Assembly (NCBI RefSeq): GCF_032854445.1
Contig: NC_088304.1
Span: 18,301,704-18,365,703 of the forward strand
Reading direction: 5' to 3'
Source of the DNA: Liolophura sinensis
Lineage: Eukaryota; Mollusca; Polyplacophora; Chitonida; Chitonidae
Length of the DNA: 64,000 nt
Positions 49,801 through 61,500 of this stretch are shown piece by piece. Below the pieces are notes generated by a model. It saw nothing but the letters and a program-made list of their open reading frames with translations, did no database searches and was not told the origin of the DNA. The translations under genes and the position numbers were made by a program. Every line of letters begins with the position of its first letter. Position 1 is the stretch's first letter.

Positions 49801-52800
49801 GTACTGTTGTATATGAAGACCTATATGTAAATGCTAGAACCTTGTGTTTGAGTATTTATCCAAAATTCATTTCTGTCAGTCATTCCATCTAGTTTGTAAA
49901 AAGTTACAAAAACATAAAAAGACATACAAACCTTGTTCCTTGGTCCCAGAACCGAAGCGAAGAAACGATGCCGGATTCATGATTTCATCTTGGGTGTTTG
50001 TTTGACAAGTACACCTAGTCGGTGTGGCTATCAAAAACATGTGGTTCAAGTTTCCCCACGAAGCTGTGAGGCGCAATAGGACAAGTCATCGTCGGAAATG
50101 GGCACTGCATATCACATTGTTAAACACTTCCCAAACCTTACGGTGCTCAGAGAGGTCACAGGCACCTGCTAGGGTTACAGATTGCCATAAACTAGGTCAG
50201 CGATACCAGTAGTGGTCTCTTAAACCAGCTGACCAGGACCAGCTTCGAAATGACACCCAGCTGTCCAGGGACAATTAAGAGCAGTTTACAACTTTACTTT
50301 GCTGTGGATAAATTTGATAAGATGCAAGTAGCCAGCGGTACATAAACACAGGATTTGGGGGCGGGGTGGAGATGGTGCGGAGCTCCGCCGGCTACCGGCT
50401 TAAAATGAAAACCCCACTCAACACATACATGTAACTCACCCTCTATAGTACAGATCTGAAAGTCAGGAGAAAATGGGTTATTTCGCAACGTCACGATCGC
50501 TCCGGTTTTCTCCTTCATGTAATTTATGTTCTTTCCGTATCGACCAATCAGACGGCCACACAGCTCTGTAGGGAAGTCCATTTGGTAGATACTCAACTCT
50601 GGTTGCTGTGGTATCCCAATGGTCTCCCCAACACTTGCTCCCTTACCACTGTCATTTGATGCCTGAACGTAGAATATTATTTAGATTAGATCAAGAGATG
50701 ACAATAAATGTAAGTAATGCCATGGGATATTGCAATGCTAAGCTGGAAAATGTAAATTATCCGTATTGTCTACTTATTTATAAATGTATCTTATCTGACT
50801 GGTGTTTTAACGCTGTACCAGTACTCAAGAATTTTTTGGTACTGTGGCAGCAGTCAGGTTAATGGGTTGAGGAAGCTGGAGTGCCTGGACAAAACCACCA
50901 ACCTCAGATAGGATTATTATACCATGACACCTTCTGGAATCGAATAAATTATTATTATTCTTCTTAGTCAGTTCATAGAATTGTGATATTTCAAAAACTG
51001 GCATAGAAAAACCAAAGTTTGGAATTTTAGTAACAAACGACTTTTGAGCTTTTGTGCTGTTTGACAGACAACAGGTAAAGCTATATGAGACCGTGCACAC
51101 CCTGGCACTTCACTCGCACGAGGCAGAGGCAAGCAGACGAGGTGAAAGATAACATAAGAAAGAATAAGGGAAATGAAAATTGGATGATATTCTGGAGAAC
51201 TACAGCTGATAAGAATCGCAAGTTACAGTATGTTAGACAACAGAACAATGTTGACAGCAAACATGTATGTAAATTATAAACGTCCACAAAACCTGGTTTT
51301 AGAATTACAAGGCCATACATTTTTCACTTAACTTCCATGTTATTTAATTTAGGCAATGTTTTCACGGCCATGTCTGTTCCACTAAAGCGTGTCTGTGTGA
51401 GTAAAATATGTTTGCGCAAGTAAAACCTCAAATGGGGGCCTCCGTGGCTCAGTCGGTTAGCGCGCTAGCGCAGCGTAATGACCCAGGAGCCTCTCACCAA
51501 TGCGGTCGCTGTGAGTTCAAGTCCAGCTCATGCTGGCTTCCTCTCCGGCCGTAAGTGGGAAGGTCTGCCAGCAACCTGTGGATGGTCGTGGGTTTCCCCC
51601 GGGCTCTACCCGGTTTTCACCCACCATAATGCTGGCCGCCGTCGTATAAGTGAAATATTCTTGAGTACGGCGTAAAACACCAATCAAAAAAAAAAAAAAA
51701 ACACCTCAAATGCCTGTATATCTGTAGTCTCAAATGCTGGAAGTTCACTGCGATACCAACAGGGTACTGATATAAATATAGTGCATGCAGATATTAGGAA
51801 TTGCACAAGAAAAGTGATGTTACATATACCACTCCTGTTATCTGCTGTTATCCCATCCCTCAGTGTGCACTGCATGTTACATTCTTTTGTTATACTGGAG
51901 AAACAATGTATCTGCTCAACTGGCACTTTAAATCAGTGGATTCGCTCACTGTCATTAGAACAAGCCATCATCCAGCTGTTTACTGTACAAGCAAGCTCAT
52001 TAAATGAAAATGTGATCTAATGTTAGAGAGGCACACAAAGGGAGGTAACTGCAGTGGACAGAACATGTGATTATTGGGTATTAAGATAAGATTGTTGGTT
52101 ATTACCTTGTGAACACGGGATATTATATTATCTTCTGAGTGAGACGCTGTTTTGCATGAGTGTATAATCTTCATACATGCCGGGTTTGCGGAATATTGTG
52201 TGACATGGAGACCAGGAAAAACTCCAAGACGTTTAATGATTATAAAAAACTCGAAAGTTTACTGTTTAACACGTATTTCCTTACCTCACTGGTGTTATCG
52301 CAGTTGTTTGAGGGAGTTTCTGCTTTCTCAACCACTTCTGTATGTTTTACATTGGTGTTGGGGTCAGTTGGTGTCAGTAAGAGGCCGCTGTCGTTGTCTG
52401 GTGCCTCTTCTGTTTCTGTCTCATCCAACACTGTCGTCTGCTGGCTTGTGTCTATGGGCTCCAAACTATCTCTTGAAAGCCCACTCTCTGTGGACCGAGA
52501 TGGCTCTCTCTCATTAGAGTTCATTTCACCGTGTTTATCACAGTCGCTTCCAGAAACCTCAGACTCTGCATCATTGCAGACATTCAAATCATTCAGGGAT
52601 TCTGTGACTTCACCAACTTTCTCCCTTACCAAATGCTCAAGGTAGTCTCCCTTTGAGGAGCTCTCTGTACTTGAGCTCTCAACTGTTACACTTTGGCCGC
52701 TGTCAGATCCACTCTGACTACATTGAGATCGTACATGTACTTCTGGTTCTGGTGACGTCTCTAGACTGTCCAATGAAACAGAGTCTTGCAAATTTAAGAT

Positions 52801-53742
52801 GGGTTTCACATCAGTCGAGGAAGTCTCGGCTTCATGAGAATTTTCCATTCCATTTGAGTCCGTTACAGTTTCCTCGCTTGACGGATTTGTCTCAACTGGG
52901 GAGGTTTCTTTTGAAATAACATATTCTAGCTCGGCTGGAGAACTTTCAGGAACATTCACAGTATCGACATTGTCACTGATCAACAAAGCTGCCACAGTCA
53001 CAGGACTTGAATCCCTTGATTTCTCACAACACTCAGCAGAATCAGACGCCATCGTCAGAACTAATTGTTCAGATTTGCTTTCAGCATCTTCAGCACCAGA
53101 AACCCGCATTTCGTTTTCAATAACTGTCACCTGTGTCATCACCGGAGCAACATTTCCTTGTGGTACAACATCACTGTCAGATTTTAACACATCTTTTGAG
53201 TCTAACGATACAGTAATTCCAGCTGAGACTTCTTTGCTCGCTGAGTTTTCCTCAGTTTTGTTTTCGGCATCAACTGGGCTCTTCAGTTCCGGTTCTACTG
53301 TTTTATCATGAGTGTCTAAAACACCACTCTGTTCAGGAGCCACTGATTTTATCTCCTCCATAAAGCAAAGATCACGATTCCTGGTGATGCCTGCATCATC
53401 CACCTCTCTGCAGATGTTCCCTGCGTACTCGTCATCTTCGAGACTGTTTTGGTTAATTTCGGCTTCTGCGCCGTGCGATAACTGGTTGCTGGTTTTTTCA
53501 GATTTCACTACGTCATCGTCCACAATTATATCATCTTCAGGCGTTGTTTGCGTGCAAAGTGATGGCAGTTCTGGGTGTGTAACCTGATTGTCTACAACCC
53601 AGACTGGATCGCCATCTTTTTGCTTTTTCTGTCTTCTGTTCTGGTCGGGGTCTCGCTTATTCCAGTACCAGAAAAGCGCGATCACTGCTGCCAGGGTTGT
53701 CCCAACAAAGGAGAACCCCACCAGTACCCGCGAATTTGCCAT
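37823..53742 (-). CDS. AKAP1: A-kinase anchor protein 1, mitochondrial (KH + Tudor), 8 coding exons
   Basis: Coding exons in order: 52285-53742, 50440-50662, 44704-44834, 43656-43836, 41438-41585, 39484-39551, 38853-38989 and 37823-37885. All phases agree and total about 802 residues (human about 900). Known role: it tethers PKA, phosphatases and mRNAs to the mitochondrial outer membrane. The start (MANSRVLVGFS) leads into a hydrophobic segment at about residues 8-26 followed by KRDPDQNRRQKK, as expected for a mitochondrial signal anchor. A long acidic, Ser-rich region follows. Exon 2 is a KH domain with ELCGRLIGRYGKNI (GRYG loop). Exons 4-7 form the Tudor domain, with HPTFPSLERLNQFMLACY and FVDYGGYSRL. 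The end is VNREMVNRGVARWIERL. A likely RII-binding helix lies near residues 366-383. The in-frame extension upstream of this Met has no ATG. Confidence 0.92.
37962..38515. repeat. About 60-bp minisatellite upstream of the last AKAP1 exon, nine copies
   Basis: Unit AATCATTCATTCATCACCAA, AGTCACCACACGCAATATTG, CTGAGGTAGCATAAAGCCAT. The array ends about 75 bp from the acceptor of exon 37823-37885, within the last intron. Confidence 0.94.
40460..41340 (-). mobile_element. Degraded LINE (non-LTR retrotransposon) reverse-transcriptase 3' fragment
   Basis: Minus-strand translation gives ELEKIHDWMTSNRLLININK, then TKCMVIG, YISEFKFWGIMFNSKLFW and TSHISY, the conserved late palm/thumb region of jockey/CR1-type reverse transcriptases. 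Broken frames after it carry NKPTLLIL and SLISPFLNYACVF, also typical. Several stops and shifts make it dead. It lies in AKAP1 intron between exons 41438-41585 and 39484-39551, in the gene's own orientation. Confidence 0.85.
42248..42400 (-). mobile_element. SINE family 1 with large internal deletion, minus orientation
   Basis: The tail (GTACTCAAGAATATTTCGCT, CGACGGCGGCCAGCGG) is joined after GGGGGAACCGGGGGAA directly to the head end (TCATTACGCTGCGCTAGAGC, CTGAGCCACGGAGGCC). The middle with box B is gone. Confidence 0.9.
43955..44115. repeat. Dispersed repeat, GTTTTATTGGTGGAGGAAAC family
   Basis: TGTTTTATTGGTGGAGGAAA, AACCACCAGCCGTTGGCAAG and TTAATCATGAA match the copy at 9285-9420. It lies in AKAP1 intron 3. 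Confidence 0.65.
44509..44690 (+). mobile_element. MITE, copy with both terminal inverted repeats
   Basis: Left end ATTCTTCAACCCTTTCCC and right end GCGAAAAGGTTGATGAAT are inverted repeats. Internal TATAGTTTTGTCTCCAAGAT matches the other copies. It stops about 14 bp from the donor end of AKAP1 exon 44704-44834, close enough to matter for splicing. Confidence 0.8.
46466..46722 (-). mobile_element. SINE family 1, near full length, minus orientation
   Basis: ATTTATTTGATTGGTGTTTT to CTGAGCCCCGGACGCCCC, with a small deletion near AAAACCGGGGGAAACCC. It lies next to the hAT-like fossil in the AKAP1 intron. Confidence 0.93.
46960..49040 (-). mobile_element. Decayed hAT-like / ZNF862-type (DUF4371) transposase
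   Basis: Successive minus-strand pieces, broken by shifts and stops, follow the order of ZNF862-like hAT transposases. A C-x2-C start (AAFCTYC near 48790) comes first, then ADSFGILLDEISDIIMKRQL, ITFVQYLST, ELDNCGFAIEKVSGIASDS, CILPVHCICHRLALAYGDAY, a downstream NSAKRTAAYSKSIQTP piece, and C-terminal remnants such as FYPSVVPDQSSPQFNEYGL. LLDESTD-type and HC-HRLALA motifs are the hallmarks. It is not functional. It sits in the 5.6-kb AKAP1 intron, in sense orientation. Element ends and target duplication were not identified. Confidence 0.82.
49397..49493 (+). mobile_element. SINE family 1 tail fragment, plus orientation
   Basis: TTTCCTCCCACCATAACGCT, GGTTGCCGTCGCATAAGTGA and CAACAATCAAATAAATAAAT. 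Only the last third of the element is present. Confidence 0.9.
50795..50930. repeat. Diverged SINE-related repeat
   Basis: GACTGGTGTTTTAACGCTGT with GTACTCAAGAATTTTTTGGT resembles the family 1 tail (minus orientation). The following AATGGGTTGAGGAAGCTGGA and AAACCACCAACCTCAGATAG resemble the 44009 repeat, so it may link the two families. It lies in the AKAP1 intron 1. Confidence 0.55.
51434..51705 (+). mobile_element. SINE family 1, full length and the least diverged copy, plus orientation
   Basis: GGGGCCTCCGTGGCTCAGTC to AAACACCAATCAAAAAAAAA. Both pol III boxes are intact (TGGCTCAGTCGGTTAGCG and GAGTTCAAGTCC). The end is a pure A run instead of the usual AATAAATA. It lies in AKAP1 intron 1, antisense to the gene. 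Confidence 0.95.
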
Positions 53743-53795
53743 ACTAATGCTTTCCTTTGAGCTGTTCACATTACATCTTCCTATAGGGAACACGT
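53743..53795 (-). other. AKAP1 5' UTR segment with likely upstream splice acceptor
   Basis: On the minus strand TTGACATTCTGCAG/ACGTG places a plausible acceptor at 53796-53797 upstream of the start codon, implying a non-coding first exon further up. The frame stays open through this stretch but has no ATG. Confidence 0.45.
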
Positions 53796-55469
53796 CTGCA
53801 GAATGTCAAACTGTTGGAAAGAGATAAAAGATTGCATGAAAGAATTTGAAATCAAAACTAAGAACTTAGAAAGTCAACCTTTTAGTCAGGTGGCATATCT
53901 TTTCTGAATTACTCTTCATAAACAAAGTGATACACTATTTATACATAAAACAATGACACTACTTCAGACTGCAGAAAAAAACTGGAGCAACTATATGGAA
54001 GTTAGGAACCTTGAATCATTCAAGTTTTAGAGCTGACAAGATTCAAGAGACATACTCATTATATATAGATGTGACCTAAATCTTTAACATTGCCCTTATG
54101 CAATCTAGGCATAAAAACACTTCATAACTAAAATAATTTGATAATTAAACCTTCTGCCTACAATGTAAATTTAACACAAATAGCTAATACATGCCCTGTA
54201 GCAGATTCTGTATCCTTTATAACATATATACACTACAGGCTGTATACTGGGGTTTGGTATAATAGGATATGCCACAACAAAGTGTTTTTGCCATTAGATC
54301 AGAGACATGATGTTTTTAAGTGCAACTTTTCATCATACTGCAAAGATTTACTATTTCTCACAAATTTAAATCAATTTCATTCTGCCTTAACATAGCCTAC
54401 GTACATTTACAACTGTGATAACTTCTGAATCAATTTCCATTTTGCAAATTGCACCTCGATCTTGGGACGTCAACGACAGGAGTCGGAACTTTCACTTTTA
54501 AAATTAATCAGGCCACGCACCAAGTCAACAACATCTCGGCGAGCATATTCCAAGACCTAGTTTACATTCATATGGTGATTACTGCCACTTAGTCGACACA
54601 GCTGTAGCAAAACAAACACTTCAGACAGTTACATCTGTTGACAATACCTAACAATATGGCTATTTGAAATCTGCGTCTTTTAGTTCAAAACAGTTTGCGT
54701 CGCATTCGCAAGCAGCGCGAAAAAAAAGCTGAATTGTGCATCGCGATTGATAACCCAGGAAAACTGACATTTACCTGAGATCCCTACAACAGAGAGAGTC
54801 AAGGCTATCTATTGAAAGTTATGCGATCAGCGCCTTACCCTGGCTTGTTTATGCAACGTTGCCAAGCTAATGAACGACTTATATGCGATAGAAATTCAGC
54901 ACTACACGTGGTCCTCTACCTTTCACCGTCCATAGAAATACCTAGTCTCGTCTTTGTACAGATTATCGCGAGAGAATACGGGATTTCTCGGGCTATTTTC
55001 AAGGGCACATGTCAATATTCATCCGCCATATATTATATTTCAGTTGTTCTTCACTGATGCAACTATATTCTCCAAAAATACATGTTTCGGATAGCTTTCC
55101 TGTATGGTTCAGAGATAACATACCTTTAATTCCGAAACACAAGGTACAAATGAAGGACGCAGCGTTTGTTTTCGGAACTACTTTGCGCATTATGTAAATG
55201 TTGTGCGGTCAAACCAAAACATAATCAGATGGTTTTCACTTTGACCTCTTAGTCGAAAACGACGTTCACAAAACGAGCGCTGAAAACTGGAGCATTTGAC
55301 CGATTTCTTTTTCTTTGACAGAAAATTAGATATCACCATGATTGTGAGGCATTTAACGATACTGAACGTTTAGACGATTGTCTGTCAAGATGTAGACCTC
55401 TGCCGTGACAACAGCGTGGTGGAGAAAGATGCTAAAAGAAGCGATGGCTTCATTTTGACAGCTGTGTTG
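53796..55469. other. Divergent intergenic region between AKAP1 and ULK
   Basis: About 1.8 kb separates the two start codons. No repeat family member or exon was recognised. CpG words are commoner between about 54450 and 55500 than in the surrounding sequence, in keeping with promoters. Short open frames here lack support. Confidence 0.45.
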
Positions 55470-55552
55470 TGACGTTACAATGGCCGGATTGGCTCGCCTT
55501 CTATATTAGACAGGTGCTTTCATATTGCATATTTTTCACATTTTCTTCGACG
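55470..55552 (+). promoter_or_regulatory. Candidate ULK proximal promoter / 5' UTR
   Basis: Within 85 bp of the start codon lie a CRE-like TGACGTTA (about 55470-55477), GGCCGGAT (ETS-like) and an inverted CCAAT (ATTGG, 55488-55492). The order and distance are typical of a TATA-less housekeeping promoter, but the transcription start is unknown. Confidence 0.4.
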
Positions 55553-58500
55553 ATGGAGGTTGTAGGAGATTATGAGTACAGCAAGAAGGACCTGATAGGT
55601 CACGGGGCCTTTGCTGTGGTCTTCAAGGGCAGACATAGGAAGGTAAGGATATATACATTCATTGTCAGCTTGCCTGACCTCTTTGTTGTTGCGTTAAAAT
55701 TTCATCATCATTTCTTTATCTCAACAGTTGAAAAAAAGAAACTGTGGAGTAAACATTATTCCACTCAAACAGGATAAACAAGGATGTTTAGAAAAAACTG
55801 CATCATCAAGTGGCAGAATTTGTCACGACGCTTGGGGATTATCTCGTTTTGAGCTCAGTTTCGTTTACTTCATCACTACACTGTTAGATGAAGATGCGAG
55901 CCACTGTAAATTAAGAATCTTACATACACCTTAGCTAGGTAGCTAAGGTTTTTGAACAGTATTGAAATAAATACATATATTTACGTGGTATAATTTAGCA
56001 CATATTATTAATTACTAACATTTTAAAAGATACAGCATCTCTCATAAATAAGCATTAATTGAGTTCATAGTTATTGATTAATCTCATTGCCTGTTGGTTA
56101 CTTTAGAAAATATGTTTTCCAGCTTGGTGGCTTGGGGGCTAAAGTCGCAAATATCTCTTGTAATGTCAATTAAAGAGATTAAATGAAATCTATGGGATGA
56201 AATTCTGTAAACTTGACAGTTATACATTTCTTTTCTTTTCATTATATCCTTTACAGTTTGGATTTACCTACAGTACAATTTTAGCATTATTCATAAACAT
56301 TTGTTGTGTCTAACATATGCCTGAATGGTGTGCATGTTGAACAACTGTGGATGTGTGTTGATATAAGATTTAAAGGTGGAGAAAACATAAAAATTACATA
56401 AAGTTCAGATGAAAGAGTTCGAAAAGCTTTTCCTAAATGTGGTCTCCAATATTTTTTCCGATTTTTCCTTGAGGAGAAAAAGACATGTGAAAATAATTTT
56501 TGTATGGTGGGTATTTGTGACCACCTTTTGGTATTTATAGTCTTTGTTTAATAATGTCATAAATGAGGATGTAACACAGGTTTAATAAATATTTTTGCAC
56601 TAGAATTTGTTCTTTTCAGCTAACAAGTGTATTAAACCTCAGTTTGATTCATATTTATGTTTTTAATATGTTCATAAATATTATCATAATTTAGGTTAAA
56701 TGCATATGTTTCGATATGAACAACAAATTTACATTCAAATAAATCATCACATGTGACAAGCATCACATCCTTATTTAGAACATTGTTATGGAACAGTGAT
56801 AAATACCAAAAGTTGGTCCCAGATTTACAAATAAGTTTTGACGCTCTTTCATCTGATTTGGCATCATTTTTGTGTTTTCTACTCTTTTAAGCACATCACT
56901 ATAATGTTGAGGCCATCTGACTTGACCCTAGAAGGGTACATGTACTTGTACAAAATATGCTCCTTAACACACATTGGTGAAGTTGAACTTGTACATATGT
57001 TTTTCGCAGTTTATTTCTTATGGCTTCAGTTTTATGAACAGCATTGTCATTTTGCCACATCAAATCTAGGACATCTTAATTCATTAAGATTAATTAATTG
57101 TGACTGCAAATGCGCCTACTTAGATTAGATTTGTGTTGCACAGAAGTTGAATAGTGTTTTATTCACTCACACTGCCAGCAAATACCTTACTACAATTGAC
57201 CTACCAGGGGTCAAAATGTTTGGGCATTCACTCGCTCAGAATAAAAACGATGACCTCAAATTGTGCCCTGGTCATCATAAAGATAAAGACTCATATTTGA
57301 TTGTTTGTTATATTTTATCCACTTCCATGTGGCTTTACCTTGATGTTAATAAAATCTAATGCATTTAACATCCTTACTTCATATTCAGACAAATATTTTT
57401 TGTTGAGGTCATCACTTTGAAGAGCTCAAAAATCAGAAGATTTTGACCCTTACACACAGTTGGTCATATTTGCTTGTGATGACAGGATTTGAGCATTGAG
57501 CAGGTGGCACTTATCTAATCTGACAGCATGATAATTAAACTGAAAACACCTGAAACCAAGCTAACACTGTCAACGTTTCCCTCTTTGTTAAAATGACAGC
57601 ATGAGCGTCCTCATTATGTAATTACTTCTCTCCATTGTGCTTTTGACAAAGCTGTGGACTATACCCTTCTGTTTGTCATCACATGTAAATGCTGTTTACA
57701 ATAAGATAACTGTTAATATTATGACTAACACATTAGGCACAGTACTGGAGCATAGTATAACTATTACCATGAGAGGTACACATTCATGTTTACAAGTGTG
57801 TAAAGAACAAAGGGAAAGAAGCCAGTTTGACAGTTTATTCTGAAGTGTGACAGCTGTTTTGGTTGAGTCAGAAAGCCAGTGGATGGAACAATGCCATGTG
57901 TGAAAACTGTTAAAATCCACCACTTCCAGTCTCAGCACTACACATACATGTAAACTATGGGATTAACAGTAATTAACACTACAGTCTCCATTATGATCTT
58001 GGAGATGTTTTGATGTCCTTCAAAGAATTTACGCTGAAGTCCTTCCTACATGTCGTTACAGATGGCACATGTGCTTTTGCATGCCATCCCTTATGGATAT
58101 TATTTATTGACAATTAATGTCCAGCTTATGCTGGCTTCCTTTCCGGCTGAAGATCTGCGAGTAACAGACTGGTGGATGATTGTGGGTTTCCCACGGGCTT
58201 TGCACTGTTTCCTCTCACTATAATGCTGGACGGCCAATGTACATGTATAAGTGAAATATTCTTTACGGTGTGAAATCACAATCAAATAAATAATTATTGA
58301 TAATTAGAATGTAGGTATGCATGTATGTATGTATGCATGCAAACCAGTATGTTAACTTTACTTGTACGTGTGATATTAAAATGTTAAATCTAAAACTAAT
58401 GACAGCAGAACAAAATGTTTCGCTAGACATGCACATACATCTATCTTGCCTTAAAACACTGTGTTCTTAAATTTGGACTTATTTATTATACTTACATTTG

Positions 58501-61500
58501 ATTGGTGTTTTTTTGTCGTATTCAAGAATATTTCATTTTATTTATATGATAGTAACCAGCATTATGGCTGGAGGACAAAACCAATGAACATCTGCACGTT
58601 ACTGGCAGACCTTCCCACCATACAGTGCTAAATTCTGCTTCTAACACTTGATATCATGCATCAGCCTGCATGCAATCAAATTTAATACATTCACATTTTA
58701 GACACTGTGTTACCAGTAGTTTACCTAGGGATTACATGGTCATGTACCTGCCACAAAAGTACATCGTATACATGTGCATGTAACCTGTACATGTATATAC
58801 AGGTATAGTGTAATAATGCACATGTTCACACACAAGTTGTGCACCTGTCACATCACTGTTTTGCATATGTGTACACATATGTACCTTTATGCATACCCTA
58901 GGGCAGGGATTGTACCTTTATGCGTACCCAAGGGCAGGGATTGTACTACATGTACAGGTACCTTTGCACTTGGAAGTGCAGAATGTTATGTGAACATGCT
59001 TTGAGCTTCCTAATCTGATTAAACCCACTGTGTATCCAATGTGCCGGGTTATGTCATAGGTCTGCACACACATGGCAAAATTCCCAGCCAGCTGCTTAAT
59101 TCATAGAAGGGGGGGTCATATAGGTGGGGAGATGAGTTGACATCAGAGCAAGATGCACACACAAACATCAAACAGGTCAACATCAGTGATGTGTACATTG
59201 AGGAGTGCATGTGTAGTGAAATCCTCCCCCATGGCTTTGGAGACAAATTAAGTTTTGTCTACATTTTGCCAAAAGCATTGCATACATGTACATGTTGCCA
59301 AAGGATTGCAGATTTACTTCGTGACATGTGGAACAGAATGGATTGGAAAGCTGCTGGGCCTATATGTACATGTGAATGTACATTAATTGAATTATCAATT
59401 TTATAAACTTAGGTAGCTTTATTTAACATTTGAAAGCATATACTTTTAGTTTTAACATGGGGCTTGCAGATGAACATGCATAGATGTACTTTTGTTATAC
59501 ATGTGTTAATGTGTAAACTTAATATAGGTTTTGGAGTAATTAAATCTGCTGTGATAATAAATCAGTAGTCGATTAATTTCTCTCCACCACATTGTCTTAG
59601 TGACATTAAGCCATATCCATTCATTAAAGATTTATTTGTGGAGTTGAAAAAAACTTTTTTTACTTCATTTGTTGCGAGACTGAAGATCTTCTACTTATAA
59701 TTCTGGTCAGGTTTATGATTGGTGGAAATTGGAGCAAGTGAAGAGAACCATGCACTGTTGTTTTTTTCCCTGAGAAAGCTCCAGGCTTTAAGCTACTGTT
59801 TAGGATACCCAAACTGGATTTGATGATATTGTATACACGTGCATGTACATCGATGTATATAACTCAGATACTTGTATATGAATGGCTAGTGTTTACAAAC
59901 ATTAGCCAAGTCACTCAACAACACACACCTCCACCCCATTCAACCTTAAGAGTTTAATTCTGCCAAGCCATGTCACTGTGGTTTGAGCTGGCAGATTAAA
60001 GACACTCATGTGTAAGCATCATCCCTATATTTAGGTGTGACACTGTTGGTTTGTTTTCATACAAGAGCGGTGATGTGTTGCTAAGTAAATTTACATACAT
60101 ACTGTGGTGTAAGTTTCCACATGGCCAGAGCATTTTGACCTACTTTAATTGTCCACATTACCTTGATCATTGACACACTTTTTTTTGGCTTCTGTGGCCA
60201 ATGATGTCAGTTTATTCAATTCCTGAATCTCTTATGTATGTTACAAGTATGTGTGTCTACTGGTCTCTACTTCAATGTAGATAAGTATATGACATGCAAG
60301 TTTACAAATATAATCTGTATGTGAATTACGAGCTTAGAATAATACACAGCTCCTGATTTCTACTTCACTTCAGTTTAAGTGCAGAAGCACTGGAAAATAG
60401 TTAACCTAAAATGATAAAGGGTGACTGTGTATTCATGTTAGACCTAAGTGAGAAGCAAGTCAGGTGGGACTGTATAACCCAGTGATCTAGAAACCTTGTT
60501 TTTGTATATATGTACATGTGTCTTTCAGTTATTTAGTCTTGCTCTGGAATGAGTTCACCGTTGGTTGCTGTTGTTTTGGTCACATGATAGACTTCTGCTT
60601 AAAGCATGCTTCATAAGAGGCTCTTGGCATGATTACCCTGGTTTGTGCCTAGGCCTTCAGACAGGTGTGCATACTTACATTTACCTGTCTTAAGTTGAAA
60701 GCTTCCTGAACTCAGCCTTGCTTAATGCTCAGCATATAGGCGAGGAATGGAACAAGAACTGGTCAGCGCAGCATGGTTGGGTGAAACATGGTGTCTTAGG
60801 CAAGAGATTCCAGTGGGCCAGCATTCAACAAATATATATACATGTACCCATGTAAACAATTAAACACACAAACAAATCCTTAACTCAGGAGGCAATGTAA
60901 ATAAAGAGAAAAGTAATGTCCAGTCAGGGGCTGGTACACAAGTCACTGTGACTGGTACACAAACACAGCCACTACTGTCCATACATGTACATGTACAAAT
61001 GGTGCCTGTACATGTACACAAGTCACACGTCACTGTGACTGGTACACAAGTACACTGTGACTGGTACACGAGTCATGGTACTGGTACACAAGAACACTGT
61101 AACTGTAAATACACAAAAAAAAAAGCCCTCTACTTTACATGTAGGCCTAAATGTAGCATGGTGTAGAATTCATGAAGATAAAAAATTGGATAGGTTGTCT
61201 TTAGTGTGTCTTGACCTGACCAGTCAGATTCAGGATCATATGTTTAAAGGTAATTACTAATATACGTTATGTATGTGGCCCCCTGTACATGTAAAATCTG
61301 TGAATGTTGCTTTAATAATGGTGTTTTACTGTGTGGGGTGGATCATCAGATCCTGTTTAATGATGACATGTATGATGTAGGTGTTCCCTCCACACCTATC
61401 GATTGGACTGATAAACATGAAAGTATACTTGTATGTATGATTGGTAATTAGGTCAGTCATGTGATGTTCATTGGCATTTTGTCCTGGGTTGACCCAGTGC

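Noticed and set aside
53743-53793. Upstream extension of AKAP1 to 53793
   Set aside because: The apparent first residue is a GTG codon. The first ATG in frame is at 53742, directly before the membrane segment.
52152-53827. Several plus-strand open frames of 61-161 codons
   Set aside because: They are antisense to the large AKAP1 coding exon, which has clear family features and biased codon composition.
55469-55777. 102-codon frame running through ULK exon 1
   Set aside because: Only 55553-55642 is coding. The rest reads through the GTAAGG donor into the intron and upstream into the 5' UTR.
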